Shown here piece after piece: positions 26,353 through 32,048 of a stretch of 32,048 nt of DNA (positions are counted from its first letter, which is position 1; every line of letters starts with the position of its first letter). A program made the translations under genes and the position numbers. The notes under the pieces are model-generated. The model was not told the origin of the DNA, did not search any database, and was given only the letters and a program-made list of their open reading frames with translations. This stretch comes from Tissierellia bacterium (GTDB lineage: Bacteria > Bacillota > Clostridia > Tissierellales > Tepidimicrobiaceae): assembly GCA_012798935.1 (NCBI GenBank), contig JAAZMG010000024.1, positions 1-32,048 of the forward strand. Direction: 5' to 3'.

Positions 26353-28521
26353 ATGGCAAAGGAAAAGGTTACTATAGATATAGTAGGTATGAGCTGTGCA
26401 GCTTGTTCTGCTAGGGTAGAAAAAGCTTTAAGTAGACAAAAGGGGGTAATTAATGTAGCAGTTAATCTACTTCAACAAAAGGCTACTATCGAATTTGACT
26501 TAGAAAAGATTAAAATAGATGAGTTAATTAAAACTATTGAAAAGGCTGGATATAAAGCAGAAATTGAAGTAGAAAGAGATACAGATAGGGAAAAAGAATT
26601 AAGGAAAAAGGAAATAAAATCTCTTAAAACTTCATTTACAATATCAGCAATATTAAGTATACCTTTATTTTCAGCCATGTTTCTCCATATGTCAGGAATA
26701 GATAATATACTTACCAATGGATATTTTCAACTATTATTAGCTACTCCTGTCCAATTTATAATTGGATACAGATTTTATAAAGGAGCATTTAACTCTTTAA
26801 GGGGTGGAGGAGCCAATATGGATGTGTTAGTATCCATGGGAACTTCAGCAGCATATTTTTATAGTTTATATAATCTTTATGCTGGAGTTCATGAATACTA
26901 CTTTGAAGCTTCAGCAGTTATTATTACATTAATACTATTAGGAAAAACCTTTGAAGCAGTAGCAAAAGGAAAGACTTCGGAAGCTATTAAAGAGTTAATG
27001 GGTCTTCAACCTAAAACTGCAAGAGTTATTAAAGATGGGGTAGAGAAGGATATTCCAATAGAAGAGGTAGAAATAGCAGATATTATAGTTGTTAGGCCAG
27101 GGGAGAGGATACCTGTAGATGGTGTGATTATAGAGGGGAATTCTGCCATAGATGAGGCTATGATAACTGGGGAAAGTATCCCTATAGATAAAACCATAGG
27201 AGATGAGGTAATAGGAGCTACTATAAATAAATTTGGTTCCTTTAAATTTGAAGCAACAAAGATAGGAAAAGATACGGTTCTATCCCAGATTATAAAATTA
27301 GTAGAAGATGCTCAAGGTTCTAAAGCTCCAGTCCAAAGATTAGCAGATAAGATATCCGGAATATTTGTTCCGGTTGTAGTAATTATAGCACTAATAACCT
27401 TTTTAGGATTTTACCTAATTAAGGGTAGTTTTAATGTGGGGTTAATAAATGCAGTAGCTGTTCTTGTAATAGCATGTCCTTGTGCATTAGGATTAGCAAC
27501 ACCTACAGCTATTATGGTAGGAACAGGTAAAGGTGCTGAAAATGGAATACTGATTAAATCTGGAGAGCATCTGGAAAGAGCCCATAAAATAGATACCATA
27601 ATATTTGATAAGACAGGAACTATTACCAAAGGGGAACCAGAGGTTACGGATATAATAACTTTTAATTCTATGGATAGAGATGAACTACTAAGGATAACAG
27701 CTACTGTGGAAAAGGTTTCGGAACATCCTTTAGGTCAAGCTATAGTTAGAAAAGGTGAAGAAGAACTACTAAAAATAACAGAACCAGAAACCTTTATGGC
27801 AGTACCAGGGAAAGGATTAAAAGCTAAACTAGAAGGAAAAGAAGTATATATTGGAAATAGAAAACTAATGGTAGATGCAGATATACCTATAGAAGAAGCA
27901 GAAAAAGAGCTATTAAGATTAGAAGAAGAAGGAAAAACTGCTATGATCGCTGCCATAGATAGGAAGGTTTCAGGGATAATTGCAGTAGCTGATCAAATTA
28001 AAGAAAGCTCAAAAAAAGCTATAGAAGATTTAAAAGATATGGGCCTTGAAGTATATATGATAACAGGGGACAATGAAAGAACAGCTAAAGCTATTGGAAA
28101 GGAAGTAGGTATAACCAATGTTTTGGCAGAGGTATTACCTGAGAATAAGGCAGAAGTAGTCGAAAAGATAAAGAAAGAAGGAAAGCAGGTAGGCATGGTA
28201 GGAGATGGAATCAATGATGCACCAGCCTTAGTAGCAGCTGATGTAGGATTTGCTATAGGAACAGGAACAGATGTGGCTATGGAAGCAGCAGATATAACCC
28301 TTATGAGGGGAGATCTAAATAGTATTGTTACAGCCATAAGACTTAGCCATAGAACTATGAGAACTATAAAACAAAATTTATTCTGGGCGTTTTTCTATAA
28401 TTCTATAGGAATACCTTTTGCAGCTTTAGGCTTTTTAAACCCAATGGTAGCAGGGGCAGCTATGGCTTTTAGTTCAGTATCTGTAGTTACTAATTCATTA
28501 AGGCTTAAAAAATTTAAATAA
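26353..28521 (+). CDS. copA: Copper-translocating P-type ATPase
   Basis: HMA domain GMSCAACSARVEKAL, ACPCALG, DKTGTIT, GDGINDAPAL. Confidence 0.96.
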   Translation: MAKEKVTIDIVGMSCAACSARVEKALSRQKGVINVAVNLLQQKATIEFDLEKIKIDELIKTIEKAGYKAEIEVERDTDREKELRKKEIKSLKTSFTISAILSIPLFSAMFLHMSGIDNILTNGYFQLLLATPVQFIIGYRFYKGAFNSLRGGGANMDVLVSMGTSAAYFYSLYNLYAGVHEYYFEASAVIITLILLGKTFEAVAKGKTSEAIKELMGLQPKTARVIKDGVEKDIPIEEVEIADIIVVRPGERIPVDGVIIEGNSAIDEAMITGESIPIDKTIGDEVIGATINKFGSFKFEATKIGKDTVLSQIIKLVEDAQGSKAPVQRLADKISGIFVPVVVIIALITFLGFYLIKGSFNVGLINAVAVLVIACPCALGLATPTAIMVGTGKGAENGILIKSGEHLERAHKIDTIIFDKTGTITKGEPEVTDIITFNSMDRDELLRITATVEKVSEHPLGQAIVRKGEEELLKITEPETFMAVPGKGLKAKLEGKEVYIGNRKLMVDADIPIEEAEKELLRLEEEGKTAMIAAIDRKVSGIIAVADQIKESSKKAIEDLKDMGLEVYMITGDNERTAKAIGKEVGITNVLAEVLPENKAEVVEKIKKEGKQVGMVGDGINDAPALVAADVGFAIGTGTDVAMEAADITLMRGDLNSIVTAIRLSHRTMRTIKQNLFWAFFYNSIGIPFAALGFLNPMVAGAAMAFSSVSVVTNSLRLKKFK

Positions 28522-28537
28522 TAGGGAGGATAGAAAA

Positions 28538-28744
28538 GTGGAGAAGATTATAACAGTAGAAGGTATGTCTTGTAATCATTGTGTAATGGCAGTTAAAAAT
28601 GCATTAAGTAGTATAGAAGGAGTTTACAAGGTGGAAGTAGAATTGGATAATAGTAGGGTAGTAGTAGAAGGGGAAAAATTAGTAGATAAAGTTTTAAAGA
28701 AAGGAATAGAAGAAGCTGGGTATGATGTATTAAAAATAAAATAG
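28538..28744 (+). CDS. copZ: Copper chaperone (HMA domain)
   Basis: 68 aa, GMSCNHCVMAVKNAL. Confidence 0.92.
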   Translation: MEKIITVEGMSCNHCVMAVKNALSSIEGVYKVEVELDNSRVVVEGEKLVDKVLKKGIEEAGYDVLKIK

Positions 28745-28759
28745 GAATTTGGTGAAAAT

Positions 28760-29029
28760 ATGAATCCAGGCAAAGAAAAAGCAGCTAAAAAGCTAAAAAC
28801 CGTAAGAGGCCAAATAGATGGTATAATTAAAATGATAGAAGAAGATAGATACTGTGTAGATATATCAACTCAGATTCTTTCTGCCATAGGTTTACTCAAA
28901 AAAGCCAATATAGATGTATTAAATTCCCATATAAGATCCTGTGTAAAAGATGCAATACTAGAAGGTGAAAAAGAAGGGGAAGAAAAAATAGAGGAGATAA
29001 TTACCATAATAGATAAATATATAAGATAA
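28760..29029 (+). CDS. csoR: CsoR-family copper-sensing repressor
   Basis: DUF156 fold; Cys-His-Cys ligands RYC...NSHIRSCV; GQIDGIIKMIEEDRYC. Confidence 0.9.
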   Translation: MNPGKEKAAKKLKTVRGQIDGIIKMIEEDRYCVDISTQILSAIGLLKKANIDVLNSHIRSCVKDAILEGEKEGEEKIEEIITIIDKYIR

Positions 29030-29044
29030 GTTAATGATTTCACA

Positions 29045-29089
29045 AATAACTTCTCTTTATGGTGCCTGGCACCATAAAGAGAAGTTGTT
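29045..29089. repeat. 45-bp GGTGCCTGGCACC-centred hairpin, copy 2
   Basis: AATAACTTCTCTTTAT-GGTGCCTGGCACC-ATAAAGAGAAGTTGTT. Confidence 0.88.
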
Positions 29090-29191
29090 TTTAGCATAAA
29101 ATAATAGTTGCCAACCAGAACAAAAAACATTATTCTAGTATATGAGAATAAATTATAAATGCTGAAGAAAGCGTAATAAGGAGGAGGCAAG

Positions 29192-29356
29192 TTGCTAGAT
29201 AAAATTATGAAGAAAAGAGAACAATTATATAAACAACTTAATTCAAAACCCATTGATTCTGAAGAGATTTTAAAAACAAGCCAGGAACTAGATAAGCTTA
29301 TGTTAGAGTATTACAAAAACAAGGAAATAGATTATAAAAAGGATAATAGAATTTAG
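29192..29356 (+). CDS. Spo0E-like aspartyl-phosphate phosphatase (54 aa, not in the ORF track)
   Basis: MLDKIMKKREQLYKQLNSKPIDSEEILKTSQELDKLMLEYYKNKEIDYKKDNRI*; SQELD signature; TTG start with AAGGAGGAGG ribosome-binding site. Confidence 0.85.
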   Translation: MLDKIMKKREQLYKQLNSKPIDSEEILKTSQELDKLMLEYYKNKEIDYKKDNRI

Positions 29357-29423
29357 ATTAAATTATGTTTATTCCGGTAATTGAACACATAGTATTTTAA
29401 ATATCGTAATTGAGATCTTATCT

Positions 29424-29630
29424 TTAGTTTTCTGAATATTCTAATATATCACCAGGTTGACATTCTAATTCCCTACAAATTGCTTCTAGGGTAGAAAATC
29501 GTATGGATTTAGCTTTATTGTTTTTCAAAATGGATAGATTAGCATTGGTAATTCCCACTTTTTCTGCCAATTCTATTAGAGACATTTTCCTTTTTGCCAT
29601 TATAACATCTAAATTTACGATAATTGCCAT
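29424..29630 (-). CDS. XRE/Cro-CI family HTH regulator
   Basis: MAKRKMSLIELAEKVGITNANLSILKNNKAKSIRFSTLEAICRELECQPGDILEY. Confidence 0.92.
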   Translation of the reverse strand: MAIIVNLDVIMAKRKMSLIELAEKVGITNANLSILKNNKAKSIRFSTLEAICRELECQPGDILEYSEN

Positions 29631-29815
29631 AGTATCCCTCCTATATAGTTAAAAGGCCTGTTAAAACAATTTTTATCTAGATATGATAATGTATAAAACA
29701 GCTTTCCCAAGGATAGTGTAAAAACAAAGTCTAATTATTAATATATTAAACTATTTATCGTTTGTCAATAAATAGTTATTGAAAAAAGATAAAGATACTT
29801 TATTTAAAGGTGATA

Positions 29816-29844
29816 TTGATTTTTTTGACTAAAAAGGCTATAAT
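29816..29844 (+). promoter_or_regulatory. dnaJ-like/clpB promoter
   Basis: TTGATT, 17 nt, TATAAT. Confidence 0.75.
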
Positions 29845-29853
29845 AAATATGAA

Positions 29854-29870
29854 GGTCAGAGAAAGTCAAA
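29854..29870. promoter_or_regulatory. CtsR operator
   Basis: GGTCAGAGAAAGTCAAA just after the -10. Confidence 0.8.
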
Positions 29871-29912
29871 TTAAATAATCCTCCTATTTTCAAGGAAAGG
29901 GGACTTGAGTTA

Positions 29913-30842
29913 ATGGAATATAAAGATTATTATAAAATTTTAGGAGTAGATAAAAATGCAAGTAATGATGAAATAAAAAAGGTTTATAGGAAATTAGCTA
30001 AAAAATATCATCCCGATTTAAACCCAAATGATAAAGAGGCTCAAGAAAAATTTAAAGATATAAATGAAGCTTATGAAGTCCTAGGAGATGAGGATAAAAG
30101 GAAGAAATATGACACATTTGGTAGTGGATATAATTTTACTAATGGTCAAAACTTCGATCCATCTCAATTTGGATTTGAAAACTTTGGCAATGGCTATAGA
30201 TATACTTACACTACAGGGGGAGGCGGGGAAGGCTTTAGCGATTTTTTTAATATGTTCTTTGGAGGAGATAATTTTGGTATAAGTGATTTATTTGGAGGTA
30301 GAACCAAAAGGGGTACCTATTATAAACCTAAGCCTGAAAGATATGAAAGTGAAATTAGTATAACCTTGGAAGAAGGATATAAAGGTACAACTAAAACCAT
30401 ATCTTTTAGAGTAGGAAATGAAACTAAATCCTTGTCGGTAAAGGTACCAAAAGGAATATTGCCCGGGAAAAAAATAAAGATTAAAGGCGAAAAAGCAGGA
30501 ATCCATGGGGATATCTATTTAAAGGTAAACTTTATTAAGGATTCAAAACTTAGACTTGAAGGGTTAGATATTTATAAAAGAATAGATTTACTTCCTTGGG
30601 AGGCAGCTTTAGGGGCAAAGATAGTAGTTGATACTTTCACAGGAAAAATCAAAATAGCCATTCCTCCAAGTATAGAAGGAGGTAAAAAGATAAGAATACC
30701 TAGAAAAGGCTATAGGGATATGAAAGGAAATACTGGAGATTTGTATATTGAAGTAAATATAGTAAATCCTCCTGACTTAACAGAAGAACAGAAAAAACTA
30801 TATGAAAGGTTAAGAGAAATATCTCAATACAATCCAAGATAA
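29913..30842 (+). CDS. DnaJ/CbpA-type co-chaperone lacking the Cys-rich zinc-finger domain
   Basis: J domain with HPD ([27 protein letters not shown]), G/F region, C-terminal DnaJ domain; no CxxCxGxG repeats. Confidence 0.92.
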   Translation: MEYKDYYKILGVDKNASNDEIKKVYRKLAKKYHPDLNPNDKEAQEKFKDINEAYEVLGDEDKRKKYDTFGSGYNFTNGQNFDPSQFGFENFGNGYRYTYTTGGGGEGFSDFFNMFFGGDNFGISDLFGGRTKRGTYYKPKPERYESEISITLEEGYKGTTKTISFRVGNETKSLSVKVPKGILPGKKIKIKGEKAGIHGDIYLKVNFIKDSKLRLEGLDIYKRIDLLPWEAALGAKIVVDTFTGKIKIAIPPSIEGGKKIRIPRKGYRDMKGNTGDLYIEVNIVNPPDLTEEQKKLYERLREISQYNPR

Positions 30843-30858
30843 GAGAGAGGTGATATTG

Positions 30859-32048
30859 ATGGATTTTAATAAATTTACTCAAAGAAGTATAGAAATAGTG
30901 CAAAATTCCCAAGAGACAGCTATTAAAAACGGGAACCCTCAGTTAGAGGAAATTCATATTCACTATGCTTTAATAAATCAAGAAGAGGGGTTAATACCAA
31001 AAGTATTATCCTATATGGGTGAAAATGTAGACCTTATTAAAAACGATGTAGAAAGAGAAGTAGAGGCTCTTCCTAAACAATCAGGTAGTGGAGGTGCTCT
31101 CTATCCTAGTAGGATTTATACCAAAATACTTTTAAACTCTGAAGACGAAGCCAAAAAGTTTGGGGATGAATATATAGGAGTAGAGCATATATATATATCC
31201 TTACTTAAGGAAAGAGGAATACCTTCAGAGAAAATATTTAAAAGATATAATATAAACTTACAGAGGTTTTTAGAGGCCCTAAAAAAAATAAGAGGCAGTC
31301 AAACCATTACCTCTGACAATCCAGAAGCAACCTATAATGCTCTAAAAAGATTTGGAAGAGATTTAACAGAAGAGGCAAGGACAGGAAAGCTAGATCCAGT
31401 TATAGGAAGGGATGAGGAGATAAGAAATACTATCCGAATTCTTTCAAGAAGGACTAAAAACAATCCAGTTCTAATAGGTGAACCTGGGGTAGGTAAGACT
31501 GCCATAATAGAAGGATTAGCTCAAAGGATAATAAATAGAGATGTACCAGATGGATTAAAAGATAAAACCATATTTGCTTTAGATATGGGAGCGTTAATTG
31601 CAGGCGCTAAATATAGGGGAGAATTTGAAGAAAGGCTAAAAGCTGTATTGAAGGAAATAGAAGAATCTGATGGAAGGATTATAATGTTTATAGATGAAAT
31701 CCATAATATTGTCGGTGCAGGTAGAACAGAAGGCTCTATGGATGCATCAAACCTATTGAAACCAATGCTTGCTAGGGGAGAGATCCTTTGTATAGGAGCA
31801 ACTACTTTAGATGAATATAGAAAATATATAGAAAAGGATGCAGCTTTAGAAAGAAGATTCCAAAAGGTGCTAATAGACGAACCTACAGTAGAAGATACCA
31901 TATCCATACTTCGAGGAATTAAGGAAAAATATGAAATTCACCATGGTATAAGGATATCGGATAATGCAGTTATAGCCTGCGGCACTTTATCCGATAGATA
32001 TATTAGCGATAGGTATTTACCAGATAAGGCAATAGATTTAATGGATGA
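30859..32048 (+). CDS. clpB: ATP-dependent chaperone ClpB, 3'-truncated by the window edge
   Basis: [38 protein letters not shown]..., [18 protein letters not shown] Walker [33 protein letters not shown]; open to position 32048. Confidence 0.93.
   Translation, partial: MDFNKFTQRSIEIVQNSQETAIKNGNPQLEEIHIHYALINQEEGLIPKVLSYMGENVDLIKNDVEREVEALPKQSGSGGALYPSRIYTKILLNSEDEAKKFGDEYIGVEHIYISLLKERGIPSEKIFKRYNINLQRFLEALKKIRGSQTITSDNPEATYNALKRFGRDLTEEARTGKLDPVIGRDEEIRNTIRILSRRTKNNPVLIGEPGVGKTAIIEGLAQRIINRDVPDGLKDKTIFALDMGALIAGAKYRGEFEERLKAVLKEIEESDGRIIMFIDEIHNIVGAGRTEGSMDASNLLKPMLARGEILCIGATTLDEYRKYIEKDAALERRFQKVLIDEPTVEDTISILRGIKEKYEIHHGIRISDNAVIACGTLSDRYISDRYLPDKAIDLMD

Noticed and set aside
27993-28337. 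114-aa minus-strand ORF (and similar ORFs at 26472, 27006, 27411 and 27735)
   Set aside because: Antisense shadows of copA, which has all P-type ATPase motifs in the sense frame.

Overview
This is a low-GC Firmicutes (Clostridia/Tissierellia-like) chromosomal window. It is mostly housekeeping: aminotransferase; rpsF-ssb-rpsR; MazG-like, YybS and gdpP; rplI-dnaB; GNAT; dnaD/dnaC-like; niaR; an orphan PTS-EIIC-like membrane protein; T-box-serS; M1 peptidase lipoprotein; DacF-type carboxypeptidase; tRNA-Arg-tadA; tRNA-Ser; two tandem NSS symporters; hsp20; pncB; feoABC; copA-copZ-csoR; a Spo0E-like small ORF; an XRE regulator; a dnaJ-like gene; and a truncated clpB. I saw no mobile element, CRISPR array or defense island. 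The most interesting unexplained signal is a minus-strand transcription unit at about 23394-23043. It has its own promoter, a 26-bp long-range closing stem and its own terminator, but no meaningful ORF, and it lies between the feo locus and an independently promoted pncB. It is a candidate structured ncRNA. Other leads are a NiaR-like operator in front of the EIIC-like gene, a pair of 45-bp hairpins showing compensatory changes, two small genes absent from the ORF track, and CtsR and Fur operator sets. All calls come from reading the sequence and family recognition; no database search was run.
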